Shown: positions 17,561 through 27,239, counted from the first letter of the stretch. The stretch: DNA of 64,000 bases from Candidatus Obscuribacter sp. (GCA_016712465.1 JADJQZ010000001.1:2914001-2978000); one strand, 5' to 3'. Notes: generated by a model from the sequence alone, not told the origin. A program made the numbers and translations.

Positions 17561-17625
17561 TTCTGAGTTCTTAGACAGACCTATGATCTCGCTATTTTCC
17601 TAAATTTGTCGCATTTCGAAATTAG

Positions 17626-18216
17626 ATGGACACGCTTGAAAGCCTTTATCTGAGCAAAGATACATATAACTCTCGGGAATGCTTGCCAAGTTCATTCTAT
17701 GACCGCAAGACCCAGACTGTTGCCCGAGCCTTACTGGGAAAGCTACTTGTACGGCGGCTTTCCACGGGTGAACTGGCGGCGGCGCCCATTGTGGAGGTTG
17801 AGGCCTACACCCAGGAGGATAGGGCCTGTCATGCATACAAAGGGCCTACCAGGCGTTGCCAGGTAATGTTCGGACCACCAGGTCTGGCCTATGTTTATTT
17901 CATTTACGGAATGTATCATTGCCTCAATGTGGTGACGGAAGGCCCCGGCCGCGGCTGCGCCGTGCTCTTGCGAGGGCTGGACGGGGGAGCGCCGAAAGGA
18001 ATTTTGTCCGGACCCGGCAAACTTTGCCGGACCCTTGCCATCGACCTCAGTCATAACGGCTTGAGTCTCTGCCAGAAGACTTCACCCATACACATTCTTG
18101 AGGCGCCGGCGGTGGACCCGGCACGCATACTGGAAACACCCAGAATAGGCATAAGTAAAGACAAGCATTTAAACTGGCGATATCTACTGCAGGAAGCCGA
18201 CAGTCTTGAAAAATAA
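17626..18216 (+). CDS. DNA-3-methyladenine glycosylase (AAG/MPG family)
   Basis: Removes alkylated or deaminated purines to start base-excision repair. The 196-residue protein has family landmarks: LLGKLLVRR, the VEVEAY strand with the water-activating Glu59 (second Glu), CHAYKGPTRR, and FGPPGLAYVYFIYGMYHCLN, which contains the aromatic residues that flip out the base. The C-terminal GPGKLCRTLAI is also typical. It is divergent from asnB and its last 11 bases overlap the VanZ-like gene, so the two are probably co-transcribed. Confident family assignment by pattern. Confidence 0.93.
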   Translation: MDTLESLYLSKDTYNSRECLPSSFYDRKTQTVARALLGKLLVRRLSTGELAAAPIVEVEAYTQEDRACHAYKGPTRRCQVMFGPPGLAYVYFIYGMYHCLNVVTEGPGRGCAVLLRGLDGGAPKGILSGPGKLCRTLAIDLSHNGLSLCQKTSPIHILEAPAVDPARILETPRIGISKDKHLNWRYLLQEADSLEK

Positions 18217-18640
18217 GTCCTTTCTCTTCTGGTTATCGCTGTCCCTTATCTGGATGGGAGTGATTTTTGCCTTTTCCCATCAGGCCTACTCAGGGCGCAT
18301 CAGCGAGGAATATCTAGGCGAGGCCAACATCCCGGTGCGAAAACTGGCTCATATGAGCGAGTTTGGTCTTCTCTATTTTTTATATCTGAAGTCGCTCTTA
18401 AGTCTCAACGGTGCTCTGGAACCCCGGGCTAGAAGACAGCGGGGCTGGCTGGCCTTGCTCCTTGTCTTTGCCTATGCGGCATCGGACGAATGGCATCAGA
18501 GCTTTGTACCGGGCCGCTCCAGCCAATTCAACGATGTCCTGGTGGATATGCTGGGAGCCGTGCTTATGGCTCTATTCCTGATTCTGATTGGGAAGCTCCC
18601 TCCTGGGAAACCTGGGCTGAGAGATCCTTCTGTTCAATAA
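18206..18640 (+). CDS. VanZ-like family membrane protein
   Basis: 144 residues with about four membrane segments (7-22, 45-63, 75-92, 110-133). The VanZ pattern is present: RKLAHMSEFGLLYF, then SDEWHQSFVPGRSSQFNDVLVDMLGA. Members are small membrane proteins named after a teicoplanin-resistance gene; their biochemical role is unresolved. It starts with TTG at 18206, inside the end of the glycosylase gene, with AGGAAG upstream. Its last 77 bases overlap, in antisense, the end of the gene at 18564-19436. Confidence 0.85.
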   Translation: MKNKSFLFWLSLSLIWMGVIFAFSHQAYSGRISEEYLGEANIPVRKLAHMSEFGLLYFLYLKSLLSLNGALEPRARRQRGWLALLLVFAYAASDEWHQSFVPGRSSQFNDVLVDMLGAVLMALFLILIGKLPPGKPGLRDPSVQ

Positions 18641-19436
18641 CAGTCAGGCGACCGCTTTGATCTTCCAGCATGGTCAGTTGAATGTGCAGGGGCATGCTCT
18701 TTGAAGCATCGGCGGCGGTCTCTCGTGTGACGATACCACCGCGCACATCCACCACGTGCAAGCCGGGACCGCTTTTCCTTGCCAGGCTCGACTCAATGCG
18801 GATTTCCTGTTCTTTGGGAAGGCGGCGCTGCTGTTCCTGACTGAGGGGGAACCCGGTTTCCTGCCAATATTTCTTCTGAAGCTCGGCCGACATCATAGAC
18901 ATGGCCTTGATCTGAGAGGAGCGGTAAGTGTCCTGTTTGAAATCCAGCAGGCATTTGACGAAGCGTTCCCCTTCCCGCTCTATGTTCAGGGCTAAATTGC
19001 CTGTCTGAGGGGCGGAGACCGCAGCCTGGTCTGGTGCGCTCTCTTTCTTGCCGGTGAAAAGCCCGAAACCAAGCCAGATAATACAGACGAAAAGCACTAC
19101 CGCCGCGGCAAGCTTCACCCTGGTGTTTAGAAAGGCGGCAGGATCGAAATTGCTCTTGCTCTTCTTGCGTCTTGCCAGGGTGGGATATTCCTGACTCATG
19201 AAGATTTCCAGATCGGAAGCGGGAGCAAAGGCTTCCTCTCGTTTTGCACCCACAAGATGCCTTTCGCTGACGGATTGAGGCAAGACTTCGGCCATGAGCG
19301 CCGTAAGCTGACGCACCTCGTCGGCGGTGAAATATACCTGACTGGTAGGCGGCGTACCTACTTTTCGACGAAGAGAAAGCACAAGGCGACCGTCCGCGGC
19401 TTTGAGGACCACCATGAAGCCCGATTGGGTTTCCAT
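18564..19436 (-). CDS. Membrane protein with one central TM segment, unknown
   Basis: About 290 residues from ATG 19436; a GTG at 19493 would add 19 residues but has no ribosome site. A cytosolic N-terminal region (to about residue 120) contains a strand-rich part (MVVLKAADGRLVLSLRRK). One membrane segment follows (LAAAVVLFVCIIWLGFGLF). The outer part has a helical hairpin and then a strand-rich end (LHVVDVRGGIV, PLHIQLTML, LTVIEQKDL). A single TM followed by an alpha-beta domain is the plan of VirB8/TraE-type proteins, but this is only a shape argument. Its 3' end overlaps the VanZ-like gene by 77 bases tail-to-tail. Confidence 0.65.
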   Translation of the reverse strand: METQSGFMVVLKAADGRLVLSLRRKVGTPPTSQVYFTADEVRQLTALMAEVLPQSVSERHLVGAKREEAFAPASDLEIFMSQEYPTLARRKKSKSNFDPAAFLNTRVKLAAAVVLFVCIIWLGFGLFTGKKESAPDQAAVSAPQTGNLALNIEREGERFVKCLLDFKQDTYRSSQIKAMSMMSAELQKKYWQETGFPLSQEQQRRLPKEQEIRIESSLARKSGPGLHVVDVRGGIVTRETAADASKSMPLHIQLTMLEDQSGRLTVIEQKDLSAQVSQEGASQSESGIEP

Positions 19437-19559
19437 AGCTTCTTTATCGGTGAGGGTGGAATTTCTTTCGCTCAAAATCTGCTTCCTTGTCACTAAATAT
19501 TAGCCTAAATCCGCTTGCACAAAAGGCTTCCGCCACTTAACATCCGCTCAGAAAAGAGA

Positions 19560-19585
19560 AAAGGGAACAATTGCTCGTTCCCTTT
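19560..19585 (-). terminator. Rho-independent terminator of sigA
   Basis: AAAGGGAAC at 19560-19568 pairs perfectly with GTTCCCTTT at 19577-19585 around an eight-base loop. On the minus strand the stem is followed by a T-rich tail (CTCTTTTC). It lies 30 bases past the sigA stop codon. It separates sigA from the downstream membrane-protein gene. Confidence 0.75.
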
Positions 19586-19614
19586 CCTTGAACTTTTATC
19601 TCAAACGCTGATGT

Positions 19615-20637
19615 TTAGAGATATTCACGCAGTCTGGAAGATCTGCCCGGCTGTCTCAGTTTACGCAGCGCTTTGAATTCAATCTGACGCACGCGTTCTC
19701 TTGTGACGGCGAAGAGCTGTCCAACTTCCTCGAGGGTACGTTGGCGACCATCATCAAGACCGAATCTCAGTCTGAGCACATCTCTTTCTCTGGGGGTGAG
19801 CTCATTGAGCATCTTAGCCAGATCCTGGCGCAGAAGTTCATGGGTGACTGTGGTTTCCGGTCTGTCGGTTTCGGCATCTTCAATGAAATCGCCCAGGCGC
19901 GAATCTTCCTCTTTACCGATAGGGGTTTCGAGAGAGATGGGTTCCTTAGCGGCTTTGATGATTTCATGCAGTTTGACGATGGAAACATCCATAGCCTTAG
20001 CCAGTTCTTGCTCAGTGGGCTTGCGGTTAAGTTCTTGAGCCAGTTGGCGGGTGACTTTCTTGAGTTTGTTGATGGTCTCTACCATGTGCACGGGCACACG
20101 GATGGTGCGTGATTTGTCGGCGAGAGCACGGGTGATGGCCTGGCGGATCCACCATGTGGCATAGGTGGAGAATTTGTAGCCTCTTTCGTGATCGAACTTT
20201 TCACTGGCACGAATCAGACCGAGATTGCCTTCTTGAATTAGATCAAGGAAGGACAGTCCGCGACCGATGTACTTCTTGGCGATGGATACGACCAGTCGCA
20301 GGTTGGCTTGCACCAGCTTACGTTTGGCCATCATGTCGCCTTGCAGAATTTTCCGGGCCAGCTCGATTTCTTCATCGGGCTTGAGCAGCTGAATTCTGCC
20401 AATCTCTCTCAGATACAGACGCACTGAATCTTCAGTGGCGATTTCTCTGGTGGAAGGAAGCTCTACCGGCTCATCATCGTCATCGATATTATCTTCTTCG
20501 TCGTCGAGGATGGTGAATTGATCGGAATCGTCGATGAGATCGAGCTCTTCGAGTTCATTTCTCTTCGCCATGTTTTCGTCTTCGATAAGAATCGGGCTGA
20601 TGATGCGCTCAGTATCCGGGGACTTACTTTTAGCCAT
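19615..20637 (-). CDS. sigA: RNA polymerase primary-type sigma factor (sigma-70)
   Basis: 340 residues from ATG 20637, which has GAGG seven bases upstream; the ATG at 20685 is an unsupported extension. An acidic N-terminal tail (residues 25-58) replaces region 1.1. Region 1.2 (DSVRLYLREIGRIQLL), region 2 (LVQANLRLVVSIAKKYIGRG; FDHERGYKFSTYATWWIRQA, which reads the -10 box), region 3 and region 4 (LTPRERDVLRLRFGL; TRERVRQIEFKALRKLR, which reads the -35 box) are all present. This is the housekeeping or a closely related group 2 sigma factor. The sigma-70-like boxes found before rplJ and the Fur-type gene agree with its specificity. A strong terminator follows. Confidence 0.93.
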   Translation of the reverse strand: MAKSKSPDTERIISPILIEDENMAKRNELEELDLIDDSDQFTILDDEEDNIDDDDEPVELPSTREIATEDSVRLYLREIGRIQLLKPDEEIELARKILQGDMMAKRKLVQANLRLVVSIAKKYIGRGLSFLDLIQEGNLGLIRASEKFDHERGYKFSTYATWWIRQAITRALADKSRTIRVPVHMVETINKLKKVTRQLAQELNRKPTEQELAKAMDVSIVKLHEIIKAAKEPISLETPIGKEEDSRLGDFIEDAETDRPETTVTHELLRQDLAKMLNELTPRERDVLRLRFGLDDGRQRTLEEVGQLFAVTRERVRQIEFKALRKLRQPGRSSRLREYL

Positions 20638-21014
20638 AGAATGCCTCGTGTTGTTTGGACCAAATTTAGTGCATACTGCGTCCACTGGTTACTGTTAAGC
20701 ATCTAATCCGGCGCATTCTGACTTGGCTGTCCCCGTTAGGACCGTTATTTTGGATGCTGTGCTTAATGACTGTTTGCTGGACGGCAATATCGTATGTGCG
20801 TTTTATGTATCCAAGAGGGAAATCAACAATTCCATAATATTTGCCTTGCGCTTTTGCAATTAACCGGCAAAACCTATTATGTGTTCGGTAATTTTTCCTT
20901 CCCAATATGCCGAAGCTCATAGCTTGGCAACGCCACATGGCTAGTATAAGTGCGGTTTGCCAACTGTGCTCATTTGGTTAAGCACCATTAAATTCCTTGC
21001 TTATTTTTAAGAAT
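20638..21014. other. 377-base gap between uvrB and sigA
   Basis: AT-rich region that must carry the sigA promoter(s) on the minus strand. I found no convincing -35/-10 pair, no tRNA and no protein-like ORF. A weak stem near 20860-20893 followed by five T residues on the + strand is present but serves no visible + strand gene. Confidence 0.4.
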
Positions 21015-23069
21015 CTAGTACTGACCGGGCTTTCGGAGCTGTTGCGCCCTTTCATGTAATACTTTTAATTGATCGCGAAGCTCGGCTGCTCTCTCGAAAT
21101 CCAGCTCCCTGGCTGCATCTTTCATATCCTTTTCGATACGTTTAATAGCTGCTTTAAGATCACGATCAGATAACTCCATAACTTCGTCCGGCACCGGCAC
21201 TTTCTCTTTCTTGCCCCGCCCACGAGGCTTTTCAGGCACAGGCGCGGAATCTTTACCGCGCAAGGATTCAAGCAGAGTATTGGACGAACTCTTGACAATA
21301 GTAGTGGGTGTAATTCCGTGGGCTTCATTATGTGCTATTTGAATAGCCCTTCTTCTTTCAGTTTCACTTGTGGCTTCGATGATGGAGTCGGTCATCTTGT
21401 CGGCATACAAAATGACTTTGCCGGCTGCGTTACGGGCAGCCCTGCCGATAGTTTGAATCAATGAGCGGGCCGCCCGCAGAAAACCTTCCTTATCTGCTTC
21501 CATGATGGCCACCAGGGTCACTTCCGGCAGATCCAGACCTTCTCTCAGGAGGTTTACACCAACCAGTACGTCAAAAACACCAAGCCTGAGGTCTCGTAAG
21601 AGTTCCACCCGCTCCAGGGCCTTGATATCGGAGTGCAGCCACTTCACCTTGATGCCCAGTTGGCTCAAGTAATCGGTCAGATCTTCCGCCATGCGCTTGG
21701 TGAGAGTAGTGACCAGCACCCTTTCATCACGGGCCGCTCTCTCTTTTATTTCACCGATCAGATCATCAATCTGGCCGTCAATGGGCCGAATTTCAACCAC
21801 CGGATCAACCAGACCGGTGGGACGAATGATCTGTTCCACCACCTGGGTGGAGACGGACAATTCCCAGTCGCCCGGTGTGGCTGAAACAAAAACCACTTTG
21901 CCTACCCGCTCAAAGAACTCATCGGGTGTGAGGGGGCGATTGTCTCTGGCGCAGGGTAGACGAAAACCATAATCAATAAGAGTGTCTTTGCGGCTGCGGT
22001 CCCCATGGAACATACCGCGCAACTGCGGCACCGTCACGTGGGACTCATCTATAAATGTAATGAAACCGTCCCGGCCGTATTTGCGAACGAAGTAGTCCAC
22101 CAGAGTCTTGGGCGGCTCACCGGGCTGCCGTCCCTCCAGGATGCGAGAGTAGTTTTCAATGCCGTTGCAATAGCCCACTTCTTTCAGCATCTCGATATCA
22201 AACCTGGTGCGCTGCTTCAGCCTCTGAGCTTCCACCAGTTTGCCCTGACCAATGAGTTCACCGATGCGCTCTTCCAATTCAATTTCAATTTGCTGCACGG
22301 AAGTTTCGATTTCGTTTTCGTCCGCCACATAGTGCTTGGCCGGATAGATGCGCACTTCATTGACTATTTCCTCCACCTCGCCGGTGACCGGATTGATAAA
22401 GGAAATTCGCTCGACTTCATCACCAAAGAAAGCAATTTTGATAATGCGTTCTTCATATGAGGGATAGATTTCCAGAATTTCGCCTCTGGCCCTAAACTTA
22501 GTGCGCTCCACCACCAGATCATTGCGGTCGTAATGAATAGCCACAAGCTTCTTCAGAAGTTCGTGGCGATCTATTTCCATGCCCACGGAAAGCTCTATGG
22601 CCGCCGACAAATAGCGTTCCGGCACACCCAGACCATAAATTGTGGAAACCGAACCGACCACCACCACGTCATCCCTTTCCCAGAGCGAACGCGTAGTGGA
22701 ATGCCTCAGTCTGTCAATCTCTTCGTTAATGCTGGCTTCCTTCTCGATAAACGTATCGGTGGAAGGAATATAGGATTCCGGCTGATAGTAGTCGTAATAA
22801 GAGATGAAGTACTCCACTGCATTATTGGGGAAGAACTCTTTCATCTCGTTGCAGAGCTGGGCGGCCAGGGTTTTGTTGTGGGCCAGAACCAGCGCCGGCA
22901 TCTGAGTTTCAGCGATGATACTGGCCATGGTCATGGTCTTACCGGAGCCGGTCACACCCAGAAGGGTCTGGAAGGGGGCTCCCTCTCTCAGTCCATGAGA
23001 AAGCTGTGATATAGCCCGAGGCTGATCTCCGGCTGGCTGAAAGCTCGAGACTACACTGAATTCAGGCAT
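21015..23069 (-). CDS. uvrB: UvrABC excinuclease subunit B
   Basis: 684 residues, normal for UvrB. Part of nucleotide-excision repair: takes over the lesion from UvrA, opens DNA and recruits UvrC. The Walker A motif GVTGSGKT is at 38-45. The beta-hairpin region YYDYYQPESYIPSTDTFIEK, helicase motifs (DESHVTVPQ, LREGLDLPEV, QTIGRAARN) and the C-terminal UVR domain that contacts UvrC (about 631-665, ELDFERAAELRDQL) are all present. An in-line Pro/Lys/Arg-rich insert (PEKPRGRGKKEK) precedes the UVR domain. tatA lies 30 bases upstream on the same strand, so the two are probably one transcript. Confidence 0.97.
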   Translation of the reverse strand: MPEFSVVSSFQPAGDQPRAISQLSHGLREGAPFQTLLGVTGSGKTMTMASIIAETQMPALVLAHNKTLAAQLCNEMKEFFPNNAVEYFISYYDYYQPESYIPSTDTFIEKEASINEEIDRLRHSTTRSLWERDDVVVVGSVSTIYGLGVPERYLSAAIELSVGMEIDRHELLKKLVAIHYDRNDLVVERTKFRARGEILEIYPSYEERIIKIAFFGDEVERISFINPVTGEVEEIVNEVRIYPAKHYVADENEIETSVQQIEIELEERIGELIGQGKLVEAQRLKQRTRFDIEMLKEVGYCNGIENYSRILEGRQPGEPPKTLVDYFVRKYGRDGFITFIDESHVTVPQLRGMFHGDRSRKDTLIDYGFRLPCARDNRPLTPDEFFERVGKVVFVSATPGDWELSVSTQVVEQIIRPTGLVDPVVEIRPIDGQIDDLIGEIKERAARDERVLVTTLTKRMAEDLTDYLSQLGIKVKWLHSDIKALERVELLRDLRLGVFDVLVGVNLLREGLDLPEVTLVAIMEADKEGFLRAARSLIQTIGRAARNAAGKVILYADKMTDSIIEATSETERRRAIQIAHNEAHGITPTTIVKSSSNTLLESLRGKDSAPVPEKPRGRGKKEKVPVPDEVMELSDRDLKAAIKRIEKDMKDAARELDFERAAELRDQLKVLHERAQQLRKPGQY

Positions 23070-23099
23070 GCTTATTGAATACTTTAAATCGCCGGCAGA

Positions 23100-23393
23100 T
23101 TAGCCGGAGAAGGGATTCCCTTGTTTATCACCGCCACCGGCCACAGGGCTTGTAACGGCACTTACATCGGTGACCTTCTCGCCGCGGTCTTCCAGGGTGA
23201 CAGACTCTACATGGGGAGTAGCTTTGACTGTGTTGGTTACATCTTCCTGGGCGTCGGTGAGGGCTTTCTTGAAATTACCCAGACCCTGACCAAGTGACTT
23301 ACCCAACTCGGGCAATTTCTTCGGTCCGAAGACCAGAAGCGCTACTCCGAGTACTATAGCCACATCAACAGGACTGTTGAAAATCATAGACAA
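23100..23393 (-). CDS. tatA: Twin-arginine translocase subunit TatA/TatE
   Basis: 97 residues. A short N-terminal membrane segment (residues 9-22, DVAIVLGVALLVFG) is followed by the FGPKKLPELGKSLGQG hinge and amphipathic helix that define TatA/B proteins; a polar tail completes it. Such proteins form the pore that exports folded proteins. The FGPKKLPELG hinge and short tail favour TatA or TatE over TatB. tatC is not in the window. It lies directly upstream of uvrB. Confidence 0.93.
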   Translation of the reverse strand: MSMIFNSPVDVAIVLGVALLVFGPKKLPELGKSLGQGLGNFKKALTDAQEDVTNTVKATPHVESVTLEDRGEKVTDVSAVTSPVAGGGDKQGNPFSG

Positions 23394-23476
23394 AACCTCT
23401 CGCCCGATGGCATTAGCGCAATCTTATGGTGCGCATCGTTAATGCCGTTCTTAATAGATACTAGCACAGGACCGCT

Positions 23477-24940
23477 TCATTTTTGCAGGCGCCGCCCGGC
23501 CGGCGTCGTGGGGACCAGGGGCTCGGCAGCACCATTTGAATAGTTGACCAGGGGAGCCCTGAGGAACTCCTTCAGTTTGCGTGTCTTCAGTCTATCGGAC
23601 ATCTCGGCTATGAGGGCCTGCATGTAGACATAATCAGGCACGACTCCTTCCGGTTCCAGATGGCTGAGAAGCCCACCGGTATCGGTAGAAGAGTCGATGG
23701 AAGTATTGGGTCGGTTACCCACAAAGTTGGCATAGTTCATGGAAGAAATGGCCGCTACATACTGCGGATCCGGATTCAATCTCAGCCAGCGCACCTTATT
23801 GGTAAGGAAGAGATTGTAGAGAAATGTGATGTGGGGATGATCGATTTGCTGTTGGGCGTGATCCACACTGGAAGCAAAAATGCCCACCAGAAGCTTGGGA
23901 TATGTGGAAGCAACCTGGCTTACGTAAAGGGAACCGTCGCGGTCCTGGAAAAACTCTTCCGCCTCGGAAACCGTGGCAACATTGGCCGGCCACTCATCTC
24001 CAAATATCTTCAGGCGCTCGCAAGCTGCCACCACCTGAGGTGGGAAGAACTGCTTGGTCATGGAGACGTCGAGAGCCGAATTGAAGGCAAATTCTCTCGA
24101 TTCTTCCCACTGGCCGTTATCGTTTTCGTCAAAATAGAGCACGCCTTTGAAGCCTGGAGTGCCACGCTTCTTGCCGGACATACGATTGGGGTTGCGGAAA
24201 CCCTGGGCCAGCCATTTGAGCTTCCTGTAGTCCACTACCAGGTTTCCTGTTGAAGCAGAACCTTCCCGATAGTGTTTATTGAGGAGCAGATCTTGCTGAG
24301 AGCCCAGATTTGGTGGGTTGAACATAGAACCGACCGGGCTTTCATAGAAGCCGAGCCAGGAGATGAAATCAAGCTCAGATGGGAACTTTGCCAGGGTGAC
24401 AAGAGCCTGGTTGCCGCCGTTATCCCAACCCACCAGCCCTATATTCTGCGGGTCAACTTTGAAATTAGCAGCAGCCAGCAAATCCTGGATGAAGCGACCT
24501 TTGTAGTCAGGTTTTTTACCGCCGGCAAAAAGAATGACATCACGCAGCGCCTCAATGGAAACCGTGCCGCGATTATCGAAGGTGCCCTTGCTGCAAAATT
24601 CAGGACTGCCGCCGCCCGGGAAGGCAAAGCGAACTTCCACGAAGCCCACCTGGGCGGCGTGCATGTTGAAGGTGAGACCATCGGCGCCGTTGCCCCCGGG
24701 TACTACCACCGCCACCGGTGCGCCCTCCTGATAGCGCGGCTTGCTGCCCCAGAGCATGTTGACGGCCAGACCCTGGCCTTCACAGGTCTCAGAAGGCACA
24801 TAGGTACTGACCGTATTTTCCTTTACCAGAGGCGGAATGCGCAGGCTCTCCGGCGGCACATCCATGGCCGCGGCCAGGGCGGCGCCGGTGCCGAGAGAAA
24901 AGAGGCAAAGTGCTAGGGCGGTCAGTTTTCTTACTATCAT
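23477..24940 (-). CDS. Secreted alpha/beta-hydrolase-like protein with Asp at the nucleophile elbow
   Basis: 487 residues with a Sec signal peptide (ALALCLFSLGTGAALA, cleavage near residue 24). Residues 75-180 look like an alpha/beta hydrolase core: VAVVVPGGNGADG as oxyanion loop and IGLVGWDNGGNQALV as nucleophile elbow. The elbow reads G-W-D-N-G, so Asp173 replaces the usual Ser. Asp nucleophiles occur in haloalkane dehalogenases and epoxide hydrolases, but the rest does not look like those. A possible calcium loop (FDENDNGQWEE) is near residue 275, and VDHAQQQIDHPHI near 360 could supply His. Function unknown. No close partner genes; glyS lies upstream on the same strand. Confidence 0.7.
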   Translation of the reverse strand: MIVRKLTALALCLFSLGTGAALAAAMDVPPESLRIPPLVKENTVSTYVPSETCEGQGLAVNMLWGSKPRYQEGAPVAVVVPGGNGADGLTFNMHAAQVGFVEVRFAFPGGGSPEFCSKGTFDNRGTVSIEALRDVILFAGGKKPDYKGRFIQDLLAAANFKVDPQNIGLVGWDNGGNQALVTLAKFPSELDFISWLGFYESPVGSMFNPPNLGSQQDLLLNKHYREGSASTGNLVVDYRKLKWLAQGFRNPNRMSGKKRGTPGFKGVLYFDENDNGQWEESREFAFNSALDVSMTKQFFPPQVVAACERLKIFGDEWPANVATVSEAEEFFQDRDGSLYVSQVASTYPKLLVGIFASSVDHAQQQIDHPHITFLYNLFLTNKVRWLRLNPDPQYVAAISSMNYANFVGNRPNTSIDSSTDTGGLLSHLEPEGVVPDYVYMQALIAEMSDRLKTRKLKEFLRAPLVNYSNGAAEPLVPTTPAGRRLQK

Positions 24941-25097
24941 CTAAGGATGGTATCCAGGCGAAGCCACTCAGGGGAAATAAACAAATTAGCGCGATCATCT
25001 CACAGGAGAGCAGAGGCTTCCCCAGAAGGCGTTTATGTTGCCCGGTTTGTTCCCGCCCCGGGGCTGAAAGAGGCAAAGGGCGGCAAATTGTTTTATC

Positions 25098-27239
25098 TTA
25101 ATTTATGAGAGCCTGCAGACGGGTGAAGTCGCCCAGGCGCTTCAAGCTGTTATCTATATGCTTGAGAATGCCGTGGCGGTTCTGACGTTTCTGCCGGTCT
25201 TCATCATTCACGAGGATCTTGTCGAAGAATGCGTCTACAGGCTCTACCAGTTCGCTCAAGTGGGAGCACAACTGCTTGTATTGATTAGCGGTTGGTAGAT
25301 CAGGCACTTTCAGTTGCTCGCTTCTCACCTGGAAAGCCTGCCAGAGTGCCTTCTCTTCCGGCTCGGTCAAGGTCTGAGCGTCAACTTCAGCTTTGGAATC
25401 GGCTTTCAGAATGTTGCCGATTCTCACTCCCACCCGCAAGAGTCCTTGCTTGCCGGCATCTTCCGCTAGCTCTTTCAGCACGGTCAGGCGCACCAATAAG
25501 TCGGCAATATTCTCCAGGCTGCCGGTGGCCATGGCACATTCCACAATCTCTCTGGAATAGGAGAGATCAAGCAGCTTACCTTTCAATCTTTGCAAAAGGA
25601 AATCCTGCACTTCCAGCGACTTTTCTTGCCGGTTGAACTTGCCGTTGCCGTTCACCAGAGGTTCGAACCTGGTCATCAACTTATCGATGAGCTCGACCAG
25701 GTTGACCGGCACTGCGGGCATGCCGTCCACCAGAATGTCGATGAGCCCCTGCGCGTTGCGCCGCAGAGCATAAGGATCGGAAGAACCGCTGGGCTTCTTA
25801 CCGAGGGCAAAGAGCCCGGTGACATGATCGAGCTTGTCCACAACGGCCGCCAGTTGCCCGACCCGGTCTTGCGGAATGGCATCCTGGCTGAATCTAGGCG
25901 CATAGTGCGAGGCGATGGCCCGCACCACGGATTTATCTTCACCGTCCTTACCGGCATACCAACTGCCCACAAACCCTTGCAATTCAGGCAGTTCGCGCAC
26001 CAGACCGGTAACCAGGTCAAGCTTCATGAGGGCACAGGTGCGCAACAAAGCTTTCCTGTCACCACCATCGGTGCCGCTCTGCTCAGCCAATAGACCGGCC
26101 AGTTCCACCATGCGCTCGGTCTTGTCTTTGTAGCTGCCCAGGCCTTCCTGGTATGTCAACTTGCCCAGGGCCTCACTGCGATCCTGCAATTTTTGTTTGC
26201 CGTCATCAAAGTAGAAGAACTTACCGTCGGCCAGGCGGGCTCTCAAAACTCGCTCATTACCTTGCTTGATCTTGGAGAGGGCGCCAGCGCTGTCATTGTT
26301 GGAAATTGTGATGAAGTGCGGCAAAAGCTTGTGATCGACAGCCTCTTCGTCCACTTTCTCATCTTTAGAAAGGGGGAAGTACCGCTGGTGGTGCACCATA
26401 ATTGTTTCGATGAGCATGCTCGGCAAGGCCAGATACTCCGGCTCCAAATCGCCCATGACTGCAACGGGCCATTCCGTCAAGTAAACCACTTCCTCCACCA
26501 GAGAAGAGTTTTTGTCGAGCCTCATGGCATGACCTTTTAGACTACCGGCCAAGTCTTTTACTTCTTTCTCTATCTTGGCTTGTCGGCGGCCGGCGTCAAC
26601 CATGACAAAAGCCTTTTCGAGGTCGCCTTCATAAGATATGGCTTCGGAAATTTCCACTTGCCCGCCATGCAAAATGCGATGACCGCGAGAATGCCTGCCG
26701 CTCTCGATGCCGGCCAGGCTGAAAGGTACAACCTCTTTGTCAAGAAGCGACACAAACCAGCGCAGCGGGCGAGAAAACTTGACGGAGCAGGATCCCCAGC
26801 GCATCAAGCGTTCGCCGGAAATCTGGGGAATGATCTTCTCAATCAGGGCCGGCAGCACATCTTTTGTAGGCTTGCCGGGAGTTACTACCCGGGCGAAGAG
26901 ATAGGTGACTCCGCCCACTTCTTCTCTGGTCAATTCCTCTACGGTCAGACCGTTCTTCTGGGCGAAGCCCAGAGCCGCACCAAGAGGTTTGCCTTTTTCG
27001 TCAAAACTAGATTTAACAGGGGGACCCTTAACTGTCTTTTCAGTAGTTTTTTGCATTTTGCTTATATTTTTTACAAGCGCAGCCAGACGTCTGGGGGTGG
27101 CGTATGAGGCAATTTCGGAGAATTCTATGGAATTTGCTTCCAGCTCGGCTTTAAGGAGCTGACACAATCTATCAAGAGCCTCGGGCACAAAGCCTGCCGG
27201 CAACTCTTCTACTCCCACTTCCAAAAGATAGTCAGACAT
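25098..27239 (-). CDS. glyS: Glycyl-tRNA synthetase beta subunit
   Basis: About 713 residues from ATG 27239 (AAGGA upstream); the longer reading to 27323 is not conserved. The start SDYLLEVGVEELPAGF is the GlyS hallmark. YATPRRLA, KGPPVKSSFDEKG, and the HD-like and C-terminal anticodon-binding regions (DKILVNDEDRQKRQNRHGIL) are present. The beta subunit works with the catalytic alpha subunit GlyQ in an alpha2beta2 enzyme, so glyQ must lie elsewhere since it is not next to this gene in the window. Length is slightly above E. coli GlyS. Confidence 0.95.
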   Translation of the reverse strand: MSDYLLEVGVEELPAGFVPEALDRLCQLLKAELEANSIEFSEIASYATPRRLAALVKNISKMQKTTEKTVKGPPVKSSFDEKGKPLGAALGFAQKNGLTVEELTREEVGGVTYLFARVVTPGKPTKDVLPALIEKIIPQISGERLMRWGSCSVKFSRPLRWFVSLLDKEVVPFSLAGIESGRHSRGHRILHGGQVEISEAISYEGDLEKAFVMVDAGRRQAKIEKEVKDLAGSLKGHAMRLDKNSSLVEEVVYLTEWPVAVMGDLEPEYLALPSMLIETIMVHHQRYFPLSKDEKVDEEAVDHKLLPHFITISNNDSAGALSKIKQGNERVLRARLADGKFFYFDDGKQKLQDRSEALGKLTYQEGLGSYKDKTERMVELAGLLAEQSGTDGGDRKALLRTCALMKLDLVTGLVRELPELQGFVGSWYAGKDGEDKSVVRAIASHYAPRFSQDAIPQDRVGQLAAVVDKLDHVTGLFALGKKPSGSSDPYALRRNAQGLIDILVDGMPAVPVNLVELIDKLMTRFEPLVNGNGKFNRQEKSLEVQDFLLQRLKGKLLDLSYSREIVECAMATGSLENIADLLVRLTVLKELAEDAGKQGLLRVGVRIGNILKADSKAEVDAQTLTEPEEKALWQAFQVRSEQLKVPDLPTANQYKQLCSHLSELVEPVDAFFDKILVNDEDRQKRQNRHGILKHIDNSLKRLGDFTRLQALIN

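Noticed and set aside
24272..24916. 214-codon antisense frame opposite the Asp-elbow hydrolase
   Set aside because: Shadow of a gene with clear signal peptide and hydrolase core.
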